From: Flavobacteriaceae bacterium
Lineage (GTDB): Bacteria; Bacteroidota; Bacteroidia; Flavobacteriales; Flavobacteriaceae
Assembly (NCBI GenBank): GCA_018646605.1
Contig: JABGUL010000013.1
Location: forward strand, 1 to 64,000
Direction of reading: 5' to 3'
Length of the DNA: 64,000 nucleotides
The translations under genes were made by a program, and so were the position numbers. Below are positions 7,695-18,202 of this stretch, piece after piece (position 1 is the stretch's first letter; each line of letters begins with the position of its first letter). The notes under the pieces are model-generated. The model was not told the DNA's origin. It searched no databases and saw nothing but the letters and a program-made list of their open reading frames with translations.

Positions 7695-10600
7695 ATTACA
7701 ATCAAAAAGCGCAGAAAAATAATAGGCATTACATTAGGAGCAATTCTCCTACTTCTCCTTGTTGGATTATGGCTTGTTTCTTCCTCCTTTATGCAGACGA
7801 AAATCATTAAATCCATTACACAAGATTTTAAATTCAAAACAAAACAGGAATTCAGTATCCAAAAAGTGTCTTTAAAATGGAATGGAAAACTTCAGCTTTC
7901 TGACTTTTATATTGAAGACCATCATGGAGATACTTTACTTTATGCTAAAGAATTTAAAACCTCTATACTTGATTTTAAAAAGTTAAGTGATAGTGATCTT
8001 GATCTATTCACGATTGAAGCTTCCCAAGTATATTTTAATTTAAAGAAATATGTTAATGAGGAAACACACTCCTTAAAAATATTGATCGATAAATTAAAAA
8101 AAGACACTCCTCAAAAAAATAAATTTCTGTTAAAGAGTTCTTCCGTTGAAATTTCTAAGGGGCATTTTGTTTATAATGACCTGAGTAAAGATTCAAGTCT
8201 AACTACAAATCTCAGTAACATAGAATTATTAGGATCTGATCTTATTTATAAAGAGGAACACATTGATGTAGCGTTAGAAAGTTTAAACGGTTTTTTGATT
8301 TCTCCAAAAGAACTTCCGGTTTCTCTAAAAGGAATAATGCACTATGAACCAGGTATTCTGGCTATCGATTCACTAGAACTCGAAAGTGATTTAAATCGTT
8401 TTAAAGGGGCTTTGACTCTTACAGGAAAGGATAATACGTTAAAAAACGTCTTTACGTCTGGGTCTGTAAAGCTTGTCATATCAGAGGGGTCACTCCATGT
8501 TGGAGATTTTTTAGAAAAACCATCTTATTTTAAAAACACGGATACTTTTGCAATTTCCCTTACTGCTGAAGGTCCTTTGAACGAACTTAAGTTCAAGAAC
8601 GTCAAAATTGCAAATGAAGCAGTTTCATTTGATGGATCTTTGGATGTTCAACATCTTTTGGATCCTGAGAAACCAAATTTTTTATTGGATATTGAATCAA
8701 TGGAGATACTAACGGCTTCTTTTGCAGAGCACATTCCGAATCTAGAAAAAAACAATAATCGATACCTTGAACTATTAGAAAAGATTCAGTTTTCAGGGTC
8801 AATTTCGAGCACTACAAAGGGTCTAAATTTAGCTTTATTATCTACAAATGGTTGGGGTGATTTTTCTTTGAGTGGTGGAATAGGTATGGGTTTTTTAGAA
8901 AATCAAGATAAGAATAGATCTTTTGATTTATCAGTGAATCTGCAAGATGTTTCTTTAGGTAAATTTTTAACTAATGAGTCAGAATATAAATTATCTTCTG
9001 AACTATATTTCAAAGGAAACGTTCCACTGTCGGATCCTATGTCTATAAATTGGAAAGCTACAAACACAAGCTTAACGTCTTCTAAATTAGCTCTTAGAAA
9101 TATCAGTTTTGAAGGGCGTTTCCAGGATAAAATATTGAGAAATACATTGAGTATAAATTCATTACCTGTTGAATTAAAGAGTGATGCACTGTTTAATTTC
9201 AGTGAAGAGGTTCCATTACTTACACTAGTAGCAAATATATCAAAGTTGGATTTAAATTCATTTGGCCTTAAGATAGGTGCAGATAAAAAAGACTTTTCAG
9301 GTGTCGTTATATCAAATGTTAAAGGAATCAATTGGGATGATTTAGTAGGGGAATTAAAGATATCCTCCGCGAGTATTACGAATGACTCAAAAAAGGTGTT
9401 TTTAAATCCCATTTCAATTAAAAAGCAATTTTTTGAAGATGAAACGCAATTGTCGATTACTAACTCTGATTGTATTTCAGGAAGTGCAAAAGGTATCTTT
9501 AAGCTAAGTGAACTGGGTGTGTTGTTTCGGAATGCTTTACATCAGGTGTATCCATTTTTACCGCAAACAATTCCTTCCGAAGGCCAATATTTAGGGTTCA
9601 ATATGAAGATTTACAAAAAATTATTAGATGCTATATATCCTTCGCTATCAATTTCCGAAAATATATTCTTAAAAGGCAGATTAGCATCAGACGGTATGCG
9701 ATCTGAAGTTACATTAGATGCTCCTATTTTAAGATGGGATGATATTCAATTTAAAAATATTCACTTTCAATTAGACACAAAAAATCCACTGTATAATACC
9801 TTTTTAAGTGTTGGAGACTTGAAGCATGAGTATTATTCAGGAAAGGAGTTTAATATGATTAGTACGCAACTAAGAGATACCTTATATTTTAGATCTGAAT
9901 TTTTGGGAAATAATAATGGTCCTATCCCTTTTGAAGTTAATTTCTATCACACAAAAGAAGTAAATGGAACTTCTCATTTTGGAATAAAAAAATCAGAATT
10001 ACCATTGGGTAGCGATTCATGGACAGTCAATCCGTCAGATTCAGCAAATGAAAAAATAAGTTATTCACCGAGTACCAAAACTATACAAGTTTCAGAGTTT
10101 AATGCGATTTCTGGTGCACAAACAATCTCGCTTTCAGGAAGTCATAAAACGTTAAATGATTTTAAGTTTAATATTGATGCTAAGAATGTTTTATTGGAGA
10201 ATATTCTTCCTGACAATCCTATTTTTAGTGTTAAAGGAAAAGCCTCTGTTTCAGGCTCGATAGAGCGATCACTCCTCAATAATAAGTTGGATTTTTTAGG
10301 GGAAATAAAGGGTTTGACAATCAATCAAGAGGAGCTAGGAGAATTTAAAATACAGTCAAACGGAAACACTAAAACAAATATTTTTTACACGAATCTAAAT
10401 ATAGAAAAAAACAAAAAAAACACTCTGTCTGTTTTAGGAGTATGGCAAGATTTAGAAAACCCAATACTTAATTATGATCTTAATGTTAATGATTTAGACT
10501 TAAGTTTTCTTTCCCCTCTTGGGAAAACAGCATTGAATGAAATCAAAGGGATGTTAAGTGGATCGGTAAATGTTTGGGGCCCATTAGAAAATCTAAAACA

Positions 10601-12137
10601 TAACGGATTGTTGTCTGTAAATGATGGAGGGTTAAAAATTCCTTATTTAAATGTTGAATATGCCTTTAAGCAAACAGATATTCGTTTGTATGATCAAGTA
10701 TTTGAATTCAAGGACATAAAAATGAACGATACTGCGTTGGAAACCACTGCAGTCTTCGATGGAACATTTTCACACACAAACTTTAGAGATTGGACCACGA
10801 ATTTAAGAGTTGCTTCAGACAGAATGTTGCTTTTAAATACAGAACAGAATCCGGAATCATTATTTTTTGGGCAGGGCTTTCTGGAGGGTGAGGTGCTATT
10901 AGTAGGACCAACAAAAAATCTTATGATTAGTGTTGAAGGTAAAACGGATAACGGAACATCAATTAAAATACCTTGGGCGGAAGATTATGGCTTAACAGAC
11001 ACTTCTTACATCAGTTTTATTGATAAGAATAATAAAAACAGATTTACAGTCGCTAAAACTGCAACAGAAATTCAGGAAATAAGCGGGTTAGAGCTTAATT
11101 TTGAATTGGATGTAACGAATGAAGCAGAGATAGAAATTGTAATTGATCAAGAAACTGGAAGTTATTTAAGTGGAAAAGGTGCGGGGAACCTCTTTATGGA
11201 AATTAACACCAATGGTAAATTCAATATGTGGGGCGATTTTATTACATATGAAGGAATTTATAATTTTAAAAACCTTGGCGTTATTGATAAAAAATTCAAT
11301 GTAAAGCCAGGAGGTACTATTGTTTGGGAAGGAAATCCGTTGGAAGCTCAAATGGATTTAGAGGCAGTATATGATGTTCCTGGCGGGGCAAACCCAGCAT
11401 TACTTCTTGACAACCCTAATTTTAATAAAAAAATACAAACAGAGGTTTTGATTCGACTTCAAGGGAATTTATTAAAACCAGATAATCCTGTTTTTGAAAT
11501 TGATTTTCCTAATACTAGCGGAACAGTTGCGTCAGAAATTAATTATCGCTTGTCTGATCCACAGCGAAGTCAACTTCAGGCAATATCTCTGTTGTCACAA
11601 GGTATTTTCATCAATGAGGTAAGTGTCTCCATGCAGGGTATTACTAATAATTTATATCAAAAAGCATCGGATATTTTTAGTGACCTGATAGGTGAAGAGA
11701 ATGATAAGTTGAAAGTAGGGATTGATTATTTACAGGGAGATAAAAGTGCTTTACTAGATATAGCTACAGAAGACCGTCTAGGATTTACACTATCAACAAA
11801 AATTAGTGATCGGATTTTATTGAATGGAAAGATTGGTGTTCCAGTAGGAGGTTTAGAACAAACATTAATTGTAGGAAATGTTCAGATTGACTTTATACTT
11901 AATGAAGAAGGCTCTCTCCGAGCAAAAGTGTTTAACAAAGAAAATGAATTTAGATATATAGGAGATGAATTGGGCTACACTCAGGGGGTAGGTCTTTCAT
12001 ATAATGTAGATTTTGATACTTTTAAAGAGTTGATAAAAAAGATTTCAACACTAAATCCGGATTTATCTGATGAAAAGATTTCAAAAAGTGAAACTAGCTT
12101 AGAAACAGATCTGATTCAATTTGTAAATAAAAATTGA
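7695..12137 (+). CDS. tamB: TamB-like translocation and assembly module protein (DUF490), non-ATG start
   Basis: Very large inner-membrane-anchored periplasmic protein of the TamB/AsmA-like family, thought to bridge inner and outer membranes for phospholipid transport and outer-membrane protein assembly. The body (about 1450 residues) is repetitive beta-strand sequence. The last ~400 residues are the DUF490 domain, with GEVLLVGPTKNLMISVEGK and a C-terminal region containing LSDPQRSQLQAISLLSQGIF. The first in-frame ATG is at 7791, but it falls just after a clear anchor. Codons from 7695 encode basic residues KKRRK followed by a hydrophobic helix LGAILLLLLVGLWLV. This segment is in frame, open back to a TAA at 7689, and lacks any ATG, GTG or TTG. 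I therefore place the start at ATT 7695 (ATC 7701 is the alternative). Confidence 0.85.
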   Translation: MTIKKRRKIIGITLGAILLLLLVGLWLVSSSFMQTKIIKSITQDFKFKTKQEFSIQKVSLKWNGKLQLSDFYIEDHHGDTLLYAKEFKTSILDFKKLSDSDLDLFTIEASQVYFNLKKYVNEETHSLKILIDKLKKDTPQKNKFLLKSSSVEISKGHFVYNDLSKDSSLTTNLSNIELLGSDLIYKEEHIDVALESLNGFLISPKELPVSLKGIMHYEPGILAIDSLELESDLNRFKGALTLTGKDNTLKNVFTSGSVKLVISEGSLHVGDFLEKPSYFKNTDTFAISLTAEGPLNELKFKNVKIANEAVSFDGSLDVQHLLDPEKPNFLLDIESMEILTASFAEHIPNLEKNNNRYLELLEKIQFSGSISSTTKGLNLALLSTNGWGDFSLSGGIGMGFLENQDKNRSFDLSVNLQDVSLGKFLTNESEYKLSSELYFKGNVPLSDPMSINWKATNTSLTSSKLALRNISFEGRFQDKILRNTLSINSLPVELKSDALFNFSEEVPLLTLVANISKLDLNSFGLKIGADKKDFSGVVISNVKGINWDDLVGELKISSASITNDSKKVFLNPISIKKQFFEDETQLSITNSDCISGSAKGIFKLSELGVLFRNALHQVYPFLPQTIPSEGQYLGFNMKIYKKLLDAIYPSLSISENIFLKGRLASDGMRSEVTLDAPILRWDDIQFKNIHFQLDTKNPLYNTFLSVGDLKHEYYSGKEFNMISTQLRDTLYFRSEFLGNNNGPIPFEVNFYHTKEVNGTSHFGIKKSELPLGSDSWTVNPSDSANEKISYSPSTKTIQVSEFNAISGAQTISLSGSHKTLNDFKFNIDAKNVLLENILPDNPIFSVKGKASVSGSIERSLLNNKLDFLGEIKGLTINQEELGEFKIQSNGNTKTNIFYTNLNIEKNKKNTLSVLGVWQDLENPILNYDLNVNDLDLSFLSPLGKTALNEIKGMLSGSVNVWGPLENLKHNGLLSVNDGGLKIPYLNVEYAFKQTDIRLYDQVFEFKDIKMNDTALETTAVFDGTFSHTNFRDWTTNLRVASDRMLLLNTEQNPESLFFGQGFLEGEVLLVGPTKNLMISVEGKTDNGTSIKIPWAEDYGLTDTSYISFIDKNNKNRFTVAKTATEIQEISGLELNFELDVTNEAEIEIVIDQETGSYLSGKGAGNLFMEINTNGKFNMWGDFITYEGIYNFKNLGVIDKKFNVKPGGTIVWEGNPLEAQMDLEAVYDVPGGANPALLLDNPNFNKKIQTEVLIRLQGNLLKPDNPVFEIDFPNTSGTVASEINYRLSDPQRSQLQAISLLSQGIFINEVSVSMQGITNNLYQKASDIFSDLIGEENDKLKVGIDYLQGDKSALLDIATEDRLGFTLSTKISDRILLNGKIGVPVGGLEQTLIVGNVQIDFILNEEGSLRAKVFNKENEFRYIGDELGYTQGVGLSYNVDFDTFKELIKKISTLNPDLSDEKISKSETSLETDLIQFVNKN

Positions 12138-12199
12138 TTCCCACCTTTTAGATTTACATAAAATTTTAACACCAATGATACTGCTCTTAATTTATTGAT

Positions 12200-12207
12200 T
12201 AAATTTG
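12200..12207 (+). promoter_or_regulatory. Candidate promoter -7 element for pfkA
   Basis: TAAATTTG matches TAnnTTTG and sits 16 bases upstream of the pfkA start, in the short spacer after the tamB-like gene. No convincing TTTG -33 element is seen. Confidence 0.4.
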
Positions 12208-12223
12208 CAGCGAAACTTATTAA

Positions 12224-13210
12224 ATGAATTCAACAATTAAACGCATAGGAGTTTTAACCTCAGGGGGTGACGCTCCAGGTATGAATGCAGCTGTGCGAGC
12301 TGTTGTTAGATCTGCAACTTTTTTTTCTATTGAATGTGTCGCTATTTATCAAGGCTATCAAGGCTTGATCTCTAACAAGACTAAATTAATGAACGCTCGA
12401 AGTGTAAACAACATCATCAACAAAGGTGGGACTGTTCTCAAATCTGCACGATGTCTAGAGTTTAGAACTCCAGAGGGACGAGAAAAAGCTTTTGAGACAA
12501 TCAAGAAAAACAATATTGACGGACTTATAGTAATTGGTGGAGATGGTTCTTTTACTGGTGCCATGATTTTTCAATCTGAATTTAATATTCCCGTAATTGG
12601 AATTCCAGGAACTATAGATAACGACATTTATGGTACAACACACACCATTGGATATGACACCGCACTAAACACCGTTATTGATGCGATTGATAAAATACGG
12701 GATACGGCAATTTCCCATAACCGTCTCTTTTTTGTAGAAGTAATGGGGAGAGATGCGGGACATATTGCTCTAAATACAGGTATTGGTGCTGGTGCAGAAG
12801 AAATATTGATTCCTGAAGAAGATATGGGATTGGATCGTTTATTAGATTCATTAAAGCGAAGTGAAAAGTCAGGAAAATCCTCAAGTATTGTTGTGGTAGC
12901 TGAGGGTGACAAAACAGGTAAAAATGTTTTTGAAATAGCTGAATACATTGAAAAAAACTTACCTTATTATGAGGTTAGAGTTTCTGTTTTAGGTCATATG
13001 CAACGAGGAGGTAGCCCGAGCTGTTTTGATCGTGTTTTAGCTTCGAGAATGGGAGTTCATGCTGTTGAATCGATGATCAATGGTAAATCGAATGTAATGG
13101 TAGGGATAGACGACTCAAAAATGATTTTAACTCCGCTATCAAAGGCAATAAAAGGAAAATCAAAAATAAACAAGGATTTAATCAGAGTATCAGATATACT
13201 CACAGTATAA
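12224..13210 (+). CDS. pfkA: ATP-dependent 6-phosphofructokinase
   Basis: Phosphorylates fructose 6-phosphate to fructose 1,6-bisphosphate, the committed step of glycolysis. The 328-residue protein is a standard bacterial ATP-PFK: the nucleotide loop LTSGGDAPGMNAA (11-23), GGDGSFTGA (105-113), the catalytic motif PGTIDNDI with Asp132 as base, the substrate-binding MGRDAGHIAL, and LGHMQRGGSPS near the C-terminus. The Gly in GGDGS following GGD favours ATP over pyrophosphate as donor. It is 24 bases upstream of gap, so two consecutive glycolytic genes are probably co-expressed. Confidence 0.96.
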   Translation: MNSTIKRIGVLTSGGDAPGMNAAVRAVVRSATFFSIECVAIYQGYQGLISNKTKLMNARSVNNIINKGGTVLKSARCLEFRTPEGREKAFETIKKNNIDGLIVIGGDGSFTGAMIFQSEFNIPVIGIPGTIDNDIYGTTHTIGYDTALNTVIDAIDKIRDTAISHNRLFFVEVMGRDAGHIALNTGIGAGAEEILIPEEDMGLDRLLDSLKRSEKSGKSSSIVVVAEGDKTGKNVFEIAEYIEKNLPYYEVRVSVLGHMQRGGSPSCFDRVLASRMGVHAVESMINGKSNVMVGIDDSKMILTPLSKAIKGKSKINKDLIRVSDILTV

Positions 13211-13228
13211 TAATTTAAACTTAAATAA

Positions 13229-14233
<1,005 letters not shown>

Positions 14234-14242
14234 GGAATTCCA

Positions 14243-15106
14243 ATGATTTTAGTAGTTGATAGCGGTTCTACAAAAACCGACTGGATTTCTGTGGATGATT
14301 CTGGTAAAACTTTATTTGCAACGCAAACTCTAGGGTTGAATCCTCAAGTACTTTCAAGTGCAATTTTAAAGGAGAGAATCATTAATAATTTTGATTTATT
14401 TCAAAATCGAAAACAAGTAACACATTTGTATTTCTATGGTGCAGGCTGTGGTGTAGATTCACCACAGCAGCGCATCAAAAAGGTTCTTGATGAAATCTTT
14501 ATCAACAGTGAAATAGTAATTAAAGAAGATACCTATGCTGCCGTATATGCAACGGTCCTGCCTAAGGAAAAAGCAATTGTTTGTATTTTAGGCACAGGCT
14601 CAAATTGCACCTATTATGATGGAGAGAGTATTGAACAAAGGGTTACTTCATTGGGCTATATTTTAATGGACGAGGCGAGTGGTAATTTTTTTGGAAAACA
14701 ATTGATAAGAAGCTATTATTTCAATACTATGCCAAAACAATTGGCACTTGAGTTTGAAAAGGAACACGACCTTTCTCCGGATACAATTAAAGAAAACATC
14801 TACAGAAGAGAAAATCCAAATACCTATTTAGCAACTTTTTCTAAGTTTTTGATCAAGCACAAGGAGATCCCTCTTTTTCAAGATATCATAGCGAAAGGCT
14901 TAAAGCGTTTTATAAACCATCAAATTTTACAGTTTGACAATGCACGAGAGATTCCAATTCATTTTATAGGGTCTATTTCACATTTTCTTAAAGACGAAAT
15001 TGAACGTGCTCTAAAGTTGAAAGGGTTGACCATGGGAAGAATTGTTCAGCGGCCAATTGATGAATTGGTGAAGTATCATAAAATACTTTTAGACAAAAAG
15101 GGGTAA
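14243..15106 (+). CDS. N-acetylglucosamine kinase-like protein (BadF/BadG ATPase family)
   Basis: ASKHA-fold sugar kinase homologue of 287 residues. The phosphate-1 loop is VVDSGSTKTDWISVD (about 3-17). A second loop CILGTGSNCTYYDG (about 115-128) matches the GTGS phosphate-2 motif, and an adenosine-type motif is at IHFIGSISHFL. The family includes eukaryote-type GlcNAc kinase and BadF-like activators; the short length and lack of cysteine ligands favour a sugar kinase acting on amino sugars, for example from peptidoglycan turnover. It lies nine bases after gap and is convergent with ridA. Confidence 0.8.
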   Translation: MILVVDSGSTKTDWISVDDSGKTLFATQTLGLNPQVLSSAILKERIINNFDLFQNRKQVTHLYFYGAGCGVDSPQQRIKKVLDEIFINSEIVIKEDTYAAVYATVLPKEKAIVCILGTGSNCTYYDGESIEQRVTSLGYILMDEASGNFFGKQLIRSYYFNTMPKQLALEFEKEHDLSPDTIKENIYRRENPNTYLATFSKFLIKHKEIPLFQDIIAKGLKRFINHQILQFDNAREIPIHFIGSISHFLKDEIERALKLKGLTMGRIVQRPIDELVKYHKILLDKKG

Positions 15107-15110
15107 CCTT

Positions 15111-15494
15111 TTATTTAATTGCAATCATTGAAATTTCAATACGTACATTTTTAGGAAGCGTTTTTACTGCTACAGTTTCCCGCGCGGGGGCTGAATCGTT
15201 ATCAAAATACCGACCATAAACATCATTTACTTTTCCAAAATTTTCCATATCATCAAGAAAGATGGATGTTTTAACCACATGTTCAAAGTGCATGTCTGCA
15301 GCTTCTAAAATTTCATTTAAATGACTCATTACCAATTCGGTTTCCTCTTTAATTGTCCCACTAAAAAGCTCCATTGTTCTTGCTATTATAGGAATTTGTC
15401 CTGATATATAAAGTGTGTTTCCTGATTTGACGGCCTGATTATATGGACCCAGAGGGGCGGGTGCATTTAATGTTGTGATAATTTCTTTTTTCAT
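15111..15494 (-). CDS. ridA: RidA-family enamine/imine deaminase
   Basis: Small trimeric YjgF/YER057c/UK114-fold protein that hydrolyses reactive 2-aminoacrylate and related imines made by PLP enzymes. The 127-residue length is typical. It has PAPLGPYNQAVKSGNTLYISGQIP at the N-terminus (residues 12-35) and the catalytic arginine in the C-terminal NVRIEISMIAI (about 115-125). The stop lies four bases from that of the convergent kinase gene. Confidence 0.93.
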   Translation of the reverse strand: MKKEIITTLNAPAPLGPYNQAVKSGNTLYISGQIPIIARTMELFSGTIKEETELVMSHLNEILEAADMHFEHVVKTSIFLDDMENFGKVNDVYGRYFDNDSAPARETVAVKTLPKNVRIEISMIAIK

Positions 15495-15533
15495 CCCGAT
15501 AACGTTTTTGTTAAAGATAATAAAATATAAAAA

Positions 15534-18194
15534 TCAATAGGATCGATTGGGCTCACTCTGTTTTTCATATTTAATATCACTCAGCATTCCTGATTTTATG
15601 CCAATGAAAAAGTTCCATGATGCACGATCGCTAAAAGGAACCCAGCTAAAATTCAACCTCCAACTTTTAAGGTCTCGATCAAAGCGCAATTGAGTGTAAG
15701 TAAATCCTTTACCTTTAAAATCATAACCTGATGAAAGGCCTACCTTCCACATTGGAGTTAAGTCTACATTCCCGGATGCCATGACTGAATTATTGCTGAA
15801 ATCTCTTTGATTACGAGAATTATTATAAGTTAAGGAGTAAGCTAATTTTAAATTCCAAGGAATTTTACTTCGATAACTTGGATATAATGGGGGAGGTTCC
15901 CCATTACCTTCGTTCATCCTCCGGTCTGTAAAATCTTCAGCTTTTCCAAACAAATCATCATCACGTCCTCCACTGGATGTAGCTTCCCTTTGTGTTCTGT
16001 CTTCATCGTTTTCTTTATCACCGTTTTCAAATTGGGTACTTGAAAACGAATAATTTAAATTAACATTGGCACTAGTCATTCGGAAAAGACCCCCGTTAGC
16101 AGCAATATTGTAAGTGTTAATTCTTACATTTTTATCATTGAGGGCATAAGGATCAAAAGTACCCCCTACATTAATACTCATTTTATTTTTTAATAATGAA
16201 AGTGCCGTACTCATTCGCAGTGGACTCCAGCGAAGTGAATCAGCAGCAAAATTATGCGCAGTTGTGATATTAAAATTATTCAACAACACTACTTTTTTAG
16301 GTTCTGTTGCGGTAGAATCTTTATTACGGACTTTAGCTTCAAAATTATTTCCTAAACTAATACCCATATTATTTGATAGGGATCTCCCGGGAACTCCAAA
16401 AAGACTGTTTTGATAACGAGTATACTCTGCGGTATTCCCATCAGCATCTACAATATAAGTATCATAATATTGTTCAAAACTAGGACGGTTTGAATAGCTT
16501 ATTGAAGGTCTTAATGTATGACGAATTGATTGAATTTTTTTATCCTCTCCAAAGTTTACTGTACCATAAAGTGTAGTCCCTAAAGACGCGCTAAGACCAT
16601 ATTGGCGGAAAGTTCCTATTTTGTTTATGGTATCCTTTACTGCGGTTTGAGATTCGAGATTATAATCATTAAATTTTACTGTGTTTTGTGTCCATACCTC
16701 TTCATAATTTGCACTGGTAGAAAAACTCAGGTACTTAAATAATTTAAAGTTAGTACTTAAAGGGATGGTATGCTTCATCCCAGTTTTTGCATTTTCGAAC
16801 ATGTCGGGTCCAAAAAGGGCTTCTTCGGTTGTGATAATTCTATTTTCGGCTCGGCCTGAGTATTGAAAGTTAATGTTTTGAAAGAACCCTTTTTTTGCAC
16901 CTACTTTTGGAGCAAAAGGATAGATTCTTTCCATTGTTGCTTGAAAGGTTGGGAGTGTTAAATTAACAACTTTTGATTGTGAGTTTTGCGACATTGCAGT
17001 CGTTAATGAAACGTTTACTCGTGGATAGTCAGGAAAAGATTTAGAATAAGATATAGAGGAGCTCAGGTTGTTATTCAAGAAGTTAGGAGAATTCAACTGA
17101 TTCACCGATTGTCTATAATAATCACTACTTCCAAAGTTGACAGAGGCAGAGAAAGTAGAGTTTGGACTTGATTTAGGATCTTTAGAATGAGACCAACGAA
17201 CATTAAAAACAGTTGATTTTGAATAGTCAGGAAGACCTCTAGATTCATTTATGAGGTTTTCATATCGAAAACTAAAGTTTCCTTTAAACTTATAGCGCCT
17301 ATTATACTGGGAGTCACCTCTAAAGCCATAACTACCATTGGTGTAGTAATCTGCAATTGCCGTGAAGTCAAAATATTCAGACAGGGCTAAATAGTATCCG
17401 CCATTTTGAATGTAATACCCTCTTAGGTTGCTTTCTCCTATCGAAGGAATGATAAATCCAGATTCTTTTGTTTGAGAGGATGGGAAATACGCAAATGGAA
17501 CACCCACCGGAGTCGGAACATTAGCAATAAACATGTTGGTCGGTCCTGTGATGATTTTACCGCCAGGGATAATTTTACCTTTCCGTACTTTAAAATAATA
17601 ATCAATTCCTTCTTCATCATCTCCTCCAACAAGCTTTCCGGCTGTACTTACCCGGGCATCTTTAATAAAATAGACCGAATCATTTTCCTTTTTGGTTAGA
17701 GCTGCATAAATGTCCATTCCATTTTGTCCCGATTTGGAATTCCATATGAGTGCTTTTTGAGTGTCAAAATTAAATCGAATCGAATCGGGGTTAACTTCGT
17801 TACTACCTTGCTTAAAGAATGGATATTGAACTAATACGGAGTCTATTTCTATTCTGCCTGCATTGACTTCATTTGTTTCATAATCCAAAATAATTATCCC
17901 CGCTCTAAGCTCTATGTCTTGATAATAAAGCTCTGCCTCATTGAAAAGAATCAGCTTATTATCCTTTCGATTGATCCGAACACAATCTTTTGCTGTATAC
18001 TTCACTTTTGCCAACAATAGAGGTTTTTTTGCAGGTTTGTTGATACTGTCTAAGAGTATTTCATCTTTTATTTCATTTTTAACTTCTTGCGCATGCAGTA
18101 TCAGTCCTCCGAAGAAAAAGATTAGATATGCTATATGATAAAACTTTGATTGCAAAGCGATAAACCCTAAATTTGTTGTACTTGGTTTAAACAT
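15534..18194 (-). CDS. LptD-like outer-membrane LPS-assembly protein
   Basis: Large outer-membrane beta-barrel protein (about 886 residues) resembling the Bacteroidota LptD/OstA branch, which inserts lipopolysaccharide into the outer leaflet. An N-terminal hydrophobic signal (FYHIAYLIFFFGGLILHAQE) precedes an OstA-like jelly-roll domain. That domain includes NRKDNKLILFNEAELYYQDIE-type strands at about 75-100 and the LptD-like stretch YFKVRKGKIIPGGKIITGP. The remaining two-thirds is aromatic-alternating barrel sequence. An upstream TTG at 18197 could add one residue, but ATG 18194 is preferred. It diverges from the amidase gene with only eight bases between the starts, so each promoter must overlap the neighbour's 5' end. 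Confidence 0.85.
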   Translation of the reverse strand: MFKPSTTNLGFIALQSKFYHIAYLIFFFGGLILHAQEVKNEIKDEILLDSINKPAKKPLLLAKVKYTAKDCVRINRKDNKLILFNEAELYYQDIELRAGIIILDYETNEVNAGRIEIDSVLVQYPFFKQGSNEVNPDSIRFNFDTQKALIWNSKSGQNGMDIYAALTKKENDSVYFIKDARVSTAGKLVGGDDEEGIDYYFKVRKGKIIPGGKIITGPTNMFIANVPTPVGVPFAYFPSSQTKESGFIIPSIGESNLRGYYIQNGGYYLALSEYFDFTAIADYYTNGSYGFRGDSQYNRRYKFKGNFSFRYENLINESRGLPDYSKSTVFNVRWSHSKDPKSSPNSTFSASVNFGSSDYYRQSVNQLNSPNFLNNNLSSSISYSKSFPDYPRVNVSLTTAMSQNSQSKVVNLTLPTFQATMERIYPFAPKVGAKKGFFQNINFQYSGRAENRIITTEEALFGPDMFENAKTGMKHTIPLSTNFKLFKYLSFSTSANYEEVWTQNTVKFNDYNLESQTAVKDTINKIGTFRQYGLSASLGTTLYGTVNFGEDKKIQSIRHTLRPSISYSNRPSFEQYYDTYIVDADGNTAEYTRYQNSLFGVPGRSLSNNMGISLGNNFEAKVRNKDSTATEPKKVVLLNNFNITTAHNFAADSLRWSPLRMSTALSLLKNKMSINVGGTFDPYALNDKNVRINTYNIAANGGLFRMTSANVNLNYSFSSTQFENGDKENDEDRTQREATSSGGRDDDLFGKAEDFTDRRMNEGNGEPPPLYPSYRSKIPWNLKLAYSLTYNNSRNQRDFSNNSVMASGNVDLTPMWKVGLSSGYDFKGKGFTYTQLRFDRDLKSWRLNFSWVPFSDRASWNFFIGIKSGMLSDIKYEKQSEPNRSY
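18145..18175 (+). promoter_or_regulatory. Candidate promoter of the amidase-MCE-FeS operon, inside the lptD-like gene
   Basis: TTTG at 18145-18148 and TAAATTTG at 18168-18175, separated by 19 bases, fit the full Bacteroidota consensus. The predicted transcript start is near 18179, about 24 bases before the amidase start. The element lies within the 5' coding part of the divergent lptD-like gene. Confidence 0.55.
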
Positions 18195-18202
18195 CAAAAT
18201 TA

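Noticed and set aside
15091-15115. Possible terminator between the kinase and ridA genes
   Set aside because: The AAAAGG/CCTTTT stem is only six base pairs and overlaps both stop codons; too weak to call.
18195-18202. TAATTTTG as promoter of the lptD-like gene
   Set aside because: The predicted transcript start would fall inside the coding region, so the match is probably chance.
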